Part shown: positions 34,969-43,937 of the stretch, one piece after another
Numbering within the stretch: position 1 is the first letter of the stretch
How the letters are laid out: each line of letters begins with the position of its first letter
Origin: Pseudomonas helmanticensis
Lineage (GTDB): Bacteria > Pseudomonadota > Gammaproteobacteria > Pseudomonadales > Pseudomonadaceae
Length of the DNA stretch: 64,000 nt
Direction of reading: 5' to 3'
Assembly (NCBI RefSeq): GCF_900182985.1
Contig: NZ_FXUY01000002.1
Location: 560,501 to 624,500, forward strand
Notes under the pieces: model-generated
Databases searched by the model: none
The model's input: the letters and a program-made list of their open reading frames with translations, nothing else
Told to the model about the DNA's origin: nothing
Made by a program: the position numbers and the translations under genes

Positions 34969-35844
34969 TTATCCGGCAAAGCGTGTGCAGAGCTTTCCTG
35001 GCACATCGACGCGCATCGACAGCACTGCACCGTCGAGCGGATGCTCATGCGGACTCTTGGCGCTGGTGATGTACAGGGTTTTCAAGTCCTCACCGCCGAA
35101 AACACAACTGGTCGGGCGACTGATCGGCAGGTCGATTTTGCGATCGACCTTACCGTCAGGCGTCAGCCGTAGCAGGCAACTGCCATCCCAGCGCGCATTC
35201 CAGATATAGCCCTCGGCGTCCATCGCCGAACCGTCCGGACCACCCTGCTGATCGGGGCCGTACCAGACTTGTGCAGCATCGAGATTGCCATCGGTGTGAA
35301 TGAAATAACGGTGCAGCGTGCTGTCGAGGCTGTCGCCGAACAGCAGCGTGGTGCCGTCGTCGCTCCACAACAGCGTGTTAGGGATGCCCAGGCCGCGCAG
35401 TAATGGCGTGACGCGCTTGTCCGGATCAACCCGGAACAGGCCCCCAGAGCGGCGAGTGATCGGCAGATCCTCGCCGTTTTCGCCAATGTTGTTTTGCATG
35501 GTGCCGAGCCACAGGCAACCTTGGCCATCGCAACGCGCTTCGTTCGGACGGTTGCCGGGTTGCGGGTCGGCGACGCAGAACAACGTCAGGCGCGGTTCGA
35601 GGCCGGGAGAGTCGAGGTCGAGGCGGTAGACGCCGCTGCTCAGGGTCACCAGTGCATCGCCGCCGGCGCAGGGGATGAACGCGGAAACGTGCTCGGGCAT
35701 CTGCCAGATCTGCACGTTCTGGCCGATCAGGCGCAGGGCCTGCTTGCCGGCGATATCAACCCAGTACAGCGCCTGGGTCGGCGCGTCCCAGAACGGGCCT
35801 TCACCGAGTTGGGCGCGGTGTTGGGTCAGGGCGGTCCACGTCAT
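34969..35844 (-). CDS. SMP-30/gluconolactonase family sugar lactonase
   Basis: 291 residues, starting MTWTALTQHRAQLGEGPFWD. SMP-30 beta-propeller features are the metal-binding Glu in LGEGPFWDAPTQALYWVDI, RPNEARCDGQGCLWLGTM, NTLLWSDDGTTLLFGDS, GGPDGSAMDAEGYIWNARWDG and RPTSCVFGGEDLKTLYITSA. It would open the galactono- or arabinono-lactone made by the adjacent SDR enzyme. It lies on the same strand, upstream of the dehydrogenase. The start follows the family N-terminus; the open frame continues into the REP element. Confidence 0.88.
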   Translation of the reverse strand: MTWTALTQHRAQLGEGPFWDAPTQALYWVDIAGKQALRLIGQNVQIWQMPEHVSAFIPCAGGDALVTLSSGVYRLDLDSPGLEPRLTLFCVADPQPGNRPNEARCDGQGCLWLGTMQNNIGENGEDLPITRRSGGLFRVDPDKRVTPLLRGLGIPNTLLWSDDGTTLLFGDSLDSTLHRYFIHTDGNLDAAQVWYGPDQQGGPDGSAMDAEGYIWNARWDGSCLLRLTPDGKVDRKIDLPISRPTSCVFGGEDLKTLYITSAKSPHEHPLDGAVLSMRVDVPGKLCTRFAG

Positions 35845-35873
35845 ATCACTGTCTCCATTGTTCTTGTTTTTAC

Positions 35874-35962
35874 TGTAGGAGTGAGCCTGCTCGCGATCGC
35901 GGTGGGTCAGTCGAAGCGACTTTGCCTGATACGACGCTATCGCGAGCAGGCTCACTCCTACA
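35874..35962. repeat. REP-like inverted repeat, TGTAGGAGTGAGCCTGCTCGCG family
   Basis: Mirrored arms TGTAGGAGTGAGCCTGCTCG and its complement around a core of about 45 bases, between the lactonase and GntR genes. A third REP-like family in the window. Confidence 0.85.
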
Positions 35963-35975
35963 GAGATCTGTGTGT

Positions 35976-36692
35976 TCAGCTGGCTTTTTTGTCGGCCATG
36001 ACTTTCGGGTAGAAACGTTTGATCGCCAGGTCTGCGTTGTCGATCAGGGTCATGCACGCCCACACGCCGCGAGCGGAATCGCGGGCGACGATGGCGTCGG
36101 CCATGTCTTTGTGGATCGGCAACGTGCGGCGCAGTTCATCCGGGTCGGCGGCAGAGACTTCGAACGACACCGCGAGCAATGCGCCGAGCGCCGGGACCAT
36201 TTGTTCGATGAATTGATTGTGGCTCGCGGCGAGAATGCATTCGTGGAAGGCCTGATCCGCGCGGTTGTAATCGATGCCGCTGTCGACGGCGCGCTCAAGG
36301 GCGTTGTAAGCCAGTTGCACCGCTTCGATCTGTTCGAGGGTTGCCCGCTCACAGGCCCAGCGCACGGCCATCGGCTCGATGGTGCGACGCAGGTCGAGCA
36401 AGTCATCGACGAAGTTCTCCGGCAAACCGTTGCGCGACAGCCAACCGACGACTTGCGGATCGAACAGGTTCCAGCGCCGCACCGGCAGCACGCGGGTGCC
36501 GACTTTCGGCCCGACTTCGAGCATGCCTTTGGCAACGAGGGTTTTGATCGCTTCACGGATGACGGTGCGGCTCACCCCGAGCTGTTCACCGAGGTCGGCT
36601 TCGACCTTGATGGTCTGCCCCGGTTTGACCTGGCCGGCGGCGATCCAGCTGCCGAGCCAGTCGACCGTGGATGCATGAAAGCTGCTGGACAT
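35976..36692 (-). CDS. GntR family regulator, FadR/FCD type (DgoR-like)
   Basis: 238 residues. The winged helix (LGSWIAAGQVKPGQTIKVEADLGEQLGVSRTVIREAIKTLVAKGMLEV) is followed by an FCD domain with metal-ligand positions in FHECILAASHN and HKDMADAIVARD. The linker RRWNLFDPQVVGWL resembles DgoR of E. coli, the galactonate regulator. It is the first gene upstream of the lactonase/dehydrogenase/araFGH series, so it likely controls sugar uptake and oxidation. Start ATG 36692 behind GAGGTG; a GTG two codons upstream is possible. Confidence 0.86.
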   Translation of the reverse strand: MSSSFHASTVDWLGSWIAAGQVKPGQTIKVEADLGEQLGVSRTVIREAIKTLVAKGMLEVGPKVGTRVLPVRRWNLFDPQVVGWLSRNGLPENFVDDLLDLRRTIEPMAVRWACERATLEQIEAVQLAYNALERAVDSGIDYNRADQAFHECILAASHNQFIEQMVPALGALLAVSFEVSAADPDELRRTLPIHKDMADAIVARDSARGVWACMTLIDNADLAIKRFYPKVMADKKAS

Positions 36693-36729
36693 GAACACCT
36701 CAAAGCGGAACGCGATGGGTGATCAAGCT

Positions 36730-36744
36730 AATCATCATATGATT
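36730..36744. promoter_or_regulatory. Palindrome AATCAT-CAT-ATGATT upstream of the GntR gene
   Basis: Perfect 6-base arms with a 3-base spacer, 38 bases upstream of the GntR start. Part of it recurs upstream of araF. Probably the autoregulatory operator of the FadR-type regulator. Confidence 0.5.
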
Positions 36745-36760
36745 GGGTGTCAACGACAAA

Positions 36761-36830
36761 AAAGATCGCAGCCTTCGGCAGCTCCTACCGGTATACGCCA
36801 TGTAGGAGCTGCCGAAGGCTGCGATCTTTT
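36761..36830. repeat. REP-like inverted repeat, copy 6
   Basis: AGATCGCAGCCTTCGGCAG arm and its mirror TGTAGGAGCTGCCGAAGGC, in inward-facing order, reaching the last bases of the DUF1285 gene. Confidence 0.82.
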
Positions 36831-37389
36831 AAGGTTCGAGGCCAATGCGGAAGAACTCGCCGCCGCTCCACACGCCCAACCAGCGCTGGCCATCAATTTC
36901 ACGACTGACCGCCAGCTCCACCAGTTGGTAGAAGACATTGCGGTGAATCAGCGCTTCAAGGTTGCTGCGCACATGCACGTAGGGCGCAGGCTCTTGTGTC
37001 GCCGGATCGATCTCGACGCGGATCGGATGCTCAGGCCCGGCTTCGGCGGTTTCTTCAACGTTGGTGGTAAAGCGCAACAACTGCGTCTCCCCCTCGCCTT
37101 CGACCTCGACGGCAACCGCCACAAACGGCGCATCGTCAACCTTGATTCCAACCTTCTCGACCGGTGTGATCAGGAAATAGTCATCGCCATCGCGGCGCAT
37201 GATCGTCGAGAACAACTTGACCATCGGCTTGCGTCCGATCGGCGTGCCCAGGTAATACCAGGTGCCGTCGCGGGCGATGCGCATGTCGATGTCGCCGCAG
37301 AAGTCCGGGTTCCACAAGTGCACTGGCGGCAAGCCTTTGGTTTTCGGGATCTGTCCCAACAGGTCATTGGCTTTTTGCGGGCCACTCAT
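36829..37389 (-). CDS. DUF1285 domain-containing protein
   Basis: 186 residues. Matches the DUF1285 pattern: [62 protein letters not shown] and a second copy-like half ending [12 protein letters not shown]. Soluble and of unknown function. In Pseudomonas it belongs to a conserved group between etfD and the TetR-rgsA-tatD genes; here it marks the return to core sequence. Its stop lies within a REP arm. Confidence 0.85.
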   Translation of the reverse strand: MSGPQKANDLLGQIPKTKGLPPVHLWNPDFCGDIDMRIARDGTWYYLGTPIGRKPMVKLFSTIMRRDGDDYFLITPVEKVGIKVDDAPFVAVAVEVEGEGETQLLRFTTNVEETAEAGPEHPIRVEIDPATQEPAPYVHVRSNLEALIHRNVFYQLVELAVSREIDGQRWLGVWSGGEFFRIGLEP

Positions 37390-37405
37390 GGCGTACTCCT
37401 TGAAA

Positions 37406-38011
37406 TTACTGGTCGCCGATCCCCAGCAGACTGCGCGCGTATTGCGCCAGCGGCGGGCCGATCAGGTCTTCGGGTTTGCTGTCGTGGAACGTCAGTAAAC
37501 CGCCACGACTCTTGATCCGTGCAGTATCAATCAAATACTGGGTGCTGGTCTCGATCAACATGATCTGAATCACCCCGCCGTCGATACCGAGACGATCAAC
37601 CGCCTCCTGATCGAGCCACTCATCGGAGTTGCCGATACGGTCGTCAGCCTTGGCGAAACGGGTGTACAGCAGATAATGCGCACCGGCATCGCGGGCTTCG
37701 CCCATCGCCTGATCGAGGCCTTCCGGCGCACGGGCGCGGCGAACCATCGGGAAGTATTCGACGAAACCCTTGAAGGCTTCTTCGGCCACTACGTTGGGAC
37801 GCGGGTAAGAACCGCCCGGCGGGGCGAACGCGCCTTGGGCGATGTAGATGAACGAATCCGGCTGAATACGGAAGTTGTTCACGCGACGGCTGTCGCTATG
37901 GTCCAGCAACCCTGCATCGCTCATCTGGTAGCGAGTGCCCTCGGCCATATCACTGACAGTCATACAGCCGCCAAGCGCCAAAACGGCCAGCAGCAAAACC
38001 AGGCTACGCAT
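37406..38011 (-). CDS. DUF4823 domain lipoprotein
   Basis: 201 residues. Lipoprotein signal [16 protein letters not shown] with Cys16. The body contains [67 protein letters not shown], as in DUF4823 proteins of Pseudomonas. Function unknown. It starts upstream of DUF1285 with a 16-base gap, so the two are probably co-transcribed. Confidence 0.82.
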   Translation of the reverse strand: MRSLVLLLAVLALGGCMTVSDMAEGTRYQMSDAGLLDHSDSRRVNNFRIQPDSFIYIAQGAFAPPGGSYPRPNVVAEEAFKGFVEYFPMVRRARAPEGLDQAMGEARDAGAHYLLYTRFAKADDRIGNSDEWLDQEAVDRLGIDGGVIQIMLIETSTQYLIDTARIKSRGGLLTFHDSKPEDLIGPPLAQYARSLLGIGDQ

Positions 38012-38118
38012 CCTATTCCTCCAGAGGCCGGTGACGGAAAACCGGCGAATGGCCGTTGGATGCAGCTTTTGCGCCAGCTCGTAGAAATGTGCAGGTATCG
38101 AATTTGAAATGAAGCTTT

Positions 38119-38251
38119 TGTGGCGAGGGAGCTTGCTCCCGTTCGGCGGCGCAGCCGTCGTGAATCCGGTGCATGCAGTCGTGCTGACAGGGCTGGAAAA
38201 GGTTTTTTGGGGTCGCTGCGCAACCCAGCGGGAGCAAGCTCCCTCGCCACA
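38119..38251. repeat. REP-like inverted repeat, TGTGGCGAGGG family, copy 2
   Basis: Arms TGTGGCGAGGGAGCTTGC and mirror GAGCAAGCTCCCTCGCCACA with a core of about 95 bases, between the DUF4823 and MoaA-like genes. The surrounding gap of 249 bases holds nothing else. Confidence 0.82.
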
Positions 38252-38260
38252 AAGTACGGT

Positions 38261-39229
38261 TCAGCCGCCGATGATCTTCATTACTGTGGCGCCGCCGGAA
38301 AACGCCACTTCCTGCTTGTCACCCAACGCCTTGACCAGCAAGCGCTGGAGCGCCGGCAACGCCTGATGGCGCGGTTTGTCGAGCAGATCGCCGACGTAAT
38401 GGCGGTTGCTCGATGACAGGCAACCGTGCAGCCAACCGGTCGACGACAAACGCAACCGCGAGCACGTCCGGCAAAACGGCACGCTCTCGTTGGCGATCAC
38501 CCCGAAATTGCCCAGGCCGGGAATCGCATAGCGCACGGCGGTGGCGTCAACGGGCGCGTCGGTTTGCGCATACTCATAACGCTCGCCAATAAGCGCCAGC
38601 AACTGCTGGAGACTGACGAACTGTTGCAGGAACGCATTGTTGTCCTTGGCCAGGTGGCCCATGCGCATCAACTCGATAAAGCGCAGTTCGAATCCGCGCT
38701 CCAGGCAGTAATCGAGCAACGGCATTACCTGATCGAGGTTCTGCCCGCGCAACGGCACCATGTTGACCTTGATCTTCATCCCCGCCGCTGCCGCCTGATC
38801 CATGCCATCGAGCACAGTGGCCAGATCGCCGCCGCGAGCGATGCTGCGGAACGCGCTGGCGTCGAGGGTATCGAGGGACACGTTAATGCGGCGCAGACCG
38901 GCATCCACCAGCAGCGGGAGTTTTTTCGCGAGGAGTTGACCGTTGGTGGTCAGGCTGATGTCTTCCAGGCCCATCTTGCCGACAGCGGTCATGAACGATT
39001 CGAGCTTGGGACTGACCAGCGGTTCACCGCCAGTGATGCGCAGCCGTTCGATACCGGCAGCTTCAATCAGGTACGCCACGCCACGCGCCATGGCTTCGGC
39101 CGACAATTCATCCTGCGCAGCCACCAGCCGCTTGCCGTTGGGCACGCAGTAGGTACACGCGTAATTGCAGGCTGAGGTCAGGCTGATGCGCAAATTGCGA
39201 AAACGCCTGCCTTGACGGTCAACGATCAT
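38261..39229 (-). CDS. moaA: MoaA-family radical SAM protein (GTP 3',8-cyclase-like)
   Basis: 322 residues. The N-terminal radical-SAM cluster CNYACTYC is followed by RITGGEPLVSPKLE. The C-terminal second cluster FCRTCSRLRLSSTGWLHGC and the C-terminal Gly-Gly (MKIIGG) are MoaA traits. MoaA starts molybdopterin synthesis by rearranging GTP. The C-terminal motif has SRLRLSSTG where canonical MoaA has NRxRLTxxG, so this may be a MoaA paralogue. Start ATG 39229 behind CGGAG. No other moa genes adjoin. Confidence 0.85.
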   Translation of the reverse strand: MIVDRQGRRFRNLRISLTSACNYACTYCVPNGKRLVAAQDELSAEAMARGVAYLIEAAGIERLRITGGEPLVSPKLESFMTAVGKMGLEDISLTTNGQLLAKKLPLLVDAGLRRINVSLDTLDASAFRSIARGGDLATVLDGMDQAAAAGMKIKVNMVPLRGQNLDQVMPLLDYCLERGFELRFIELMRMGHLAKDNNAFLQQFVSLQQLLALIGERYEYAQTDAPVDATAVRYAIPGLGNFGVIANESVPFCRTCSRLRLSSTGWLHGCLSSSNRHYVGDLLDKPRHQALPALQRLLVKALGDKQEVAFSGGATVMKIIGG

Positions 39230-39366
39230 GATCACTCCGGCGATAGAATTTCGAGCCGCTAAAACTTGACTCACAAATCAAGTTTTAGCAAGCCCTATGC
39301 CTGAGTATATTCCTGCGGTACTGCGTCATGTAGCGAAATCATGGCGCAATAAGGCAACTGAATGGC

Positions 39367-40005
39367 TCAGCTGCTTGGGGTTTCCGGGTCACGCTTGCGC
39401 TTGTTGCCCATGCGCACGCCGATGTCCATCAGGAACTGGAAGAAACCTTCCTGATCTTCCAGCACATTGCTCCAGAACGGCGAGTGATACAGCGCAACAG
39501 CGCCGTGCACCAGCGCCCAGGATGCGCAGTAATGGAAATACGGCGGCACGTCTTCAAGCTTGCCTTCGCTGATGCGGCCCTTGATCAACAAGGTCAGACG
39601 TTCAAAGTTCGAGGCACGGATCTTGTGCAGCTCCTCGACCATCTCCGGCACCTGATTGCCCTTGACCACCTTCTCTTCGAGGCGGTCGAACAGGCGATAG
39701 CGTTGCGGATCGCGCATGCGGAATTCGAAGTAGGCGCGGGACAGCGCTTCCTTGTCCTTGTCGACATCCGCCGAATGCAGCAGCTCGTTCAAATCGCGCT
39801 CGTAGTCGAGCATCAGGCGCAGATAGATCTCCGCCTTGGATTTGAAGTGCTTGTAGATCGTGCCTTTGCCGATACCCACGGCATCAGCAATCATCTCGAC
39901 GGTGACACTGTCTTCACCTTGGTCGAGGAACAGCTTGAGCGCGGTATCGAGAATTTCTTGCTCGCGGCGACGAAACTCACGGACCTTACGAGGTTCTTTG
40001 TGCAT
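39367..40005 (-). CDS. TetR family transcriptional regulator
   Basis: 212 residues. N-terminal TetR HTH: RRREQEILDTALKLFLDQGEDSVTVEMIADAVGIGKGTIYKHFKSKAEIYLRLMLDYE. The C-terminal ligand domain contains FRMRDPQRYRLFDRLEEKVVKGNQVPEM. It corresponds by position (next to rgsA, tatD, pilZ, holB) to the TetR gene PA2957 of P. aeruginosa. Regulon unknown to me. Confidence 0.88.
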   Translation of the reverse strand: MHKEPRKVREFRRREQEILDTALKLFLDQGEDSVTVEMIADAVGIGKGTIYKHFKSKAEIYLRLMLDYERDLNELLHSADVDKDKEALSRAYFEFRMRDPQRYRLFDRLEEKVVKGNQVPEMVEELHKIRASNFERLTLLIKGRISEGKLEDVPPYFHYCASWALVHGAVALYHSPFWSNVLEDQEGFFQFLMDIGVRMGNKRKRDPETPSS

Positions 40006-40219
40006 AAGAAAAGGTCTGAAGGGTCAAAATTCGAAGCCGCGTATTATGCCTAACTTGCGCAAAAATGCACGGATCATCCGACCATATCTGTGTTTCTTGT
40101 TCGTTTCGAGAACGTTTTGGGCGCAATGAGAACTCAACTGAAGCGAACGTATTCCAAATTTGTTTAAAAACCCCGACCGGCTCACTGGACTGCACGCCAG
40201 ACTGATCAATACTTGAACT

Positions 40220-40336
40220 GTCGGGCGACATCTCCCCCAAGTGTCGCGCCGATAAAGGTACCAAGGGACCGCGTGCCTTTGTTTTACTCCTAATGGTCTT
40301 AACCCGGATTCACCCCCCAGAACCCGGGTTTTTTTT
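40220..40336 (+). ncRNA. rgsA: Small RNA RgsA (P16)
   Basis: The 439-base gap between the TetR and tatD genes holds a strong plus-strand terminator (AACCCGG...CCGGGTT plus eight T, 40301-40336) with no plus-strand gene in front. About 90 bases upstream lies CAATACT (40207-40213), close to the RpoS -10 consensus. P. aeruginosa carries the RpoS-dependent sRNA RgsA (PA2958.1) at the same place beside tatD. The 5' end is an estimate from the -10 box. Confidence 0.78.
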
Positions 40337-40369
40337 GCCTGCGATTTGGCCTTTATCCCACATCACACC

Positions 40370-40449
40370 TGTAGGAGCTGCCGCAGGCTGCGATCTTTTG
40401 ATCTGGTTTTTTTAAGATCAAAAGATCGCAGCCTGCGGCAGCTCCTACA
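40370..40449. repeat. REP-like inverted repeat, copy 7, overlapping the tatD stop codon
   Basis: Arms TGTAGGAGCTGCCGCAGGC and exact mirror around CTGCGATCTTTTGATC. The TAG inside the TGTAGG arm (40445-40447 on the minus strand) serves as the tatD stop codon. Confidence 0.9.
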
Positions 40450-41236
40450 GTGCAGATTTGACCGAAGCCAGCGGGAACAGGCGTTTGAAGTTTTCGGTGG
40501 TCCGCTCGGCAAAGCGCTCGTAGTTTTCACCACGCAGCATCGCCAGGAATTCCGCCACCTCGCGCACATACTGCGGCAGGTTCGGCTTGCCGCGATAAGG
40601 GATCGGCGCCAGATACGGCGAGTCGGTTTCCACCAGCAGGCGATCAGCCGGTACCTTGCTCGCAACATCGCGCAACGCATCGGCATTGCGGAACGTGACG
40701 ATACCCGACAGGGAGATGTAATAACCCATGTCCAACGCGGCTTTGGCCATGTCCCAGTCTTCCGTGAAGCAATGCAGCACACCGGCCTGAGGCAACGCCG
40801 CCTCACGCAGCAACTCAAGAGTGTCAGTACGCGCGCCGCGGGTGTGGATGATCACCGGTTTGCCAGTCTGCTGCGCCGCTTGCAAGTGCAGACGAAACGA
40901 CGCCTGCTGCAATTCGGCAGCTTCGGGTTCGTAGTGATAGTCGAGACCGGTTTCACCGATCGCCACCACTTTCGGATGATCAAGTTCGTGCAACAGCCAA
41001 TCCAGCGCTGGCGCTGCGCCCGGCTGCACATCCAGCGGATGCACACCCACCGAGCAATCGACGTCGTCATAACGTTCAGCCAGGGCTTTGACGTCGGCGG
41101 CGTTGTCGGCACTCACGCCGATGCACAGAAAGTGCCCTACTCCGCGCTGCCGAGCGGCATCGAGTGCGGCATCCAGCGAGCCGTCATGGGCGGCGAGGTC
41201 GAGACGATCAAGGTGACAATGGGAATCTACGAGCAT
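40445..41236 (-). CDS. tatD: TatD family metal-dependent hydrolase
   Basis: 263 residues. TatD fold features: HxH metal motif in LVDSHCHLDRLDL, GETGLDYHYEPEA, VIIHTRGA, VLHCFTEDW and the C-terminal ETDSPYLAPIPYRGKPN. These are 3'-5' DNA exonuclease/deoxyribonuclease-type enzymes. It sits in the conserved Pseudomonas order tmk-holB-pilZ-tatD. The stop codon is supplied by a REP element. Confidence 0.9.
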   Translation of the reverse strand: MLVDSHCHLDRLDLAAHDGSLDAALDAARQRGVGHFLCIGVSADNAADVKALAERYDDVDCSVGVHPLDVQPGAAPALDWLLHELDHPKVVAIGETGLDYHYEPEAAELQQASFRLHLQAAQQTGKPVIIHTRGARTDTLELLREAALPQAGVLHCFTEDWDMAKAALDMGYYISLSGIVTFRNADALRDVASKVPADRLLVETDSPYLAPIPYRGKPNLPQYVREVAEFLAMLRGENYERFAERTTENFKRLFPLASVKSAL

Positions 41237-41251
41237 AAAAAAGACGGCTAC

Positions 41252-41608
41252 TTACATCGTATGAGTGGGACGGTCGGACTTCAGCGCTCCGGCCAGATGG
41301 GTTTCGATGCGACTGCGCGCGGTGTTGTCGCCATCGTTGAACTGCACGCCGACACCGGCGGCGCGGTTGCCTTGCGCACCTTTCGGAGTGATCCAGGTGA
41401 CTTTGCCGGCGACCGGAATCTTCTCCGCCTCGTCCATCAGATTGAGCAGCATGAACACCTCATCGCCCAACTTGTAGCTCTTGTTGGTCGGGATGAACAG
41501 ACCGCCGTTCTTGATGAACGGCATGTAAGCGGCGTAGAGCACCGACTTGTCCTTGATGGCCAGGGACAAAATGCCGTTGCGCGGCCCGGGACTGACAGGT
41601 TCATTCAT
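41252..41608 (-). CDS. pilZ: Type IV pilus protein PilZ
   Basis: 118 residues, the length of P. aeruginosa PilZ, with core VLYAAYMPFIKNGGLFIPTNKSYKLGDEVFMLLNLMDEAEKIPVAGKVTWITPKGAQGNRAAGVGVQF. It lacks the N-terminal RxxxR needed for c-di-GMP binding, as is known for the founding PilZ. It acts in type IV pilus assembly. Start MNEPVSPGP behind GGAGGT; 15 bases after tatD in reverse order, in the holB operon. Confidence 0.93.
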   Translation of the reverse strand: MNEPVSPGPRNGILSLAIKDKSVLYAAYMPFIKNGGLFIPTNKSYKLGDEVFMLLNLMDEAEKIPVAGKVTWITPKGAQGNRAAGVGVQFNDGDNTARSRIETHLAGALKSDRPTHTM

Positions 41609-41650
41609 GCTGACCTCCACTGCTGATGTTCAGAGTCTAGGTACACATTG

Positions 41651-43055
<1,405 letters not shown>

Positions 43056-43078
43056 TCATCAATCGTCCCGAGGCCTCA

Positions 43079-43885
43079 ATGAGGATCATCATCGGCTTGG
43101 CAGCTTTAGCCCGTTCCGGGAAAGACACCATCGCATCCATGCTACTCAAGCATGAGAACGTCTCAGCCTTCGCGTTGGCTGATCCGCTCAAAGCAGGATG
43201 CCAAGCTCTCTTCGGTCTGTCCGATGAGCAAGCTTGGGACGATGCCTTTAAAGAGATAGAGATTCCTCTCTGGCAGATGTCGCCTCGCCAAATGTTCCAG
43301 CAAGTCGGGACTGACTGGCTGCGAAATCATAACGCTAATCACTGGTTGATGCGCGCTGATCGCCATATCAATCAACCACCAATTTCTCCTCCCTCCCCCA
43401 CTGCCGATCAGCTCAAAAGCTCGGACGCCCCGATCCGCTTGGCAGCTCAGGCGTTCTTTGGTCTGACCGATGCTCAGACATGGGATGAGACCCTCGAGAG
43501 TGAGATTGACCCCTTTTGGGGGATGTTCCCCCTCCAAATTTTCGAATTGATCGAAAATCTTTGCGAAAAATATCTTCCTGCATATAGAGAGACGAGGTCA
43601 AAGTTGGACGTCGAAACTCTGAGCATGAATCATACTAAGAGCAAACTCACAGACATCATCATAATCAAGGACATACGCTTCGAGAACGAAGCGGAATATC
43701 TAAGGTCGCATAACGGCCGCATCTGGCACATCATTCGCCCGAACGCTGAGAAAGTTCAATCGCACTCTTCTGAATTTGGAATAAAAATCAAAGACGGCGA
43801 TCTCGTAATAAAAAACAGTGGTACACTTCAGGAATTGGAACAGCAAGTTCAAAGTGCGTGGAGCGAAATTTTGCCATCGCATTAA
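43079..43885 (+). CDS. Deoxynucleoside monophosphate kinase (phage T4 gp1 family)
   Basis: 268 residues. The P-loop GLAALARSGKDTIASML is the family form (ARSGKDT). LADPLKAGCQALFGL and SPRQMFQQVGTDWLRN form the substrate region. KDIRFENEAEYLRSHNGRIWHIIRP, HSSEFGI and the C-terminal IKNSGTLQELEQQV are hallmark motifs of dNMP kinases. The T4 enzyme phosphorylates dTMP, dGMP and 5-hydroxymethyl-dCMP. Residues 115-165 (IRLAAQAFFGLTDAQTWDET...MFPLQIFELIENL) look like a second, diverged copy of residues 35-82. First island gene beside the broken tmk, so a replacement for lost dTMP kinase activity is the natural reading. Confidence 0.88.
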   Translation: MRIIIGLAALARSGKDTIASMLLKHENVSAFALADPLKAGCQALFGLSDEQAWDDAFKEIEIPLWQMSPRQMFQQVGTDWLRNHNANHWLMRADRHINQPPISPPSPTADQLKSSDAPIRLAAQAFFGLTDAQTWDETLESEIDPFWGMFPLQIFELIENLCEKYLPAYRETRSKLDVETLSMNHTKSKLTDIIIIKDIRFENEAEYLRSHNGRIWHIIRPNAEKVQSHSSEFGIKIKDGDLVIKNSGTLQELEQQVQSAWSEILPSH

Positions 43886-43937
43886 ACTCGCCAAGACCAC
43901 AAATAAGCGATCATCGCCCAATTCCAGCAGACATTAA

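Noticed and set aside
30160..35844. Complete L-arabinose oxidation cluster
   Set aside because: Arabonate dehydratase, keto-deoxy-arabonate dehydratase and the semialdehyde dehydrogenase are missing; galactose via dgo genes fits better.
4274..40449. Repeated inverted elements as a CRISPR array
   Set aside because: Copies are isolated, kilobases apart and palindromic; there is no regular spacer pattern and no cas gene.
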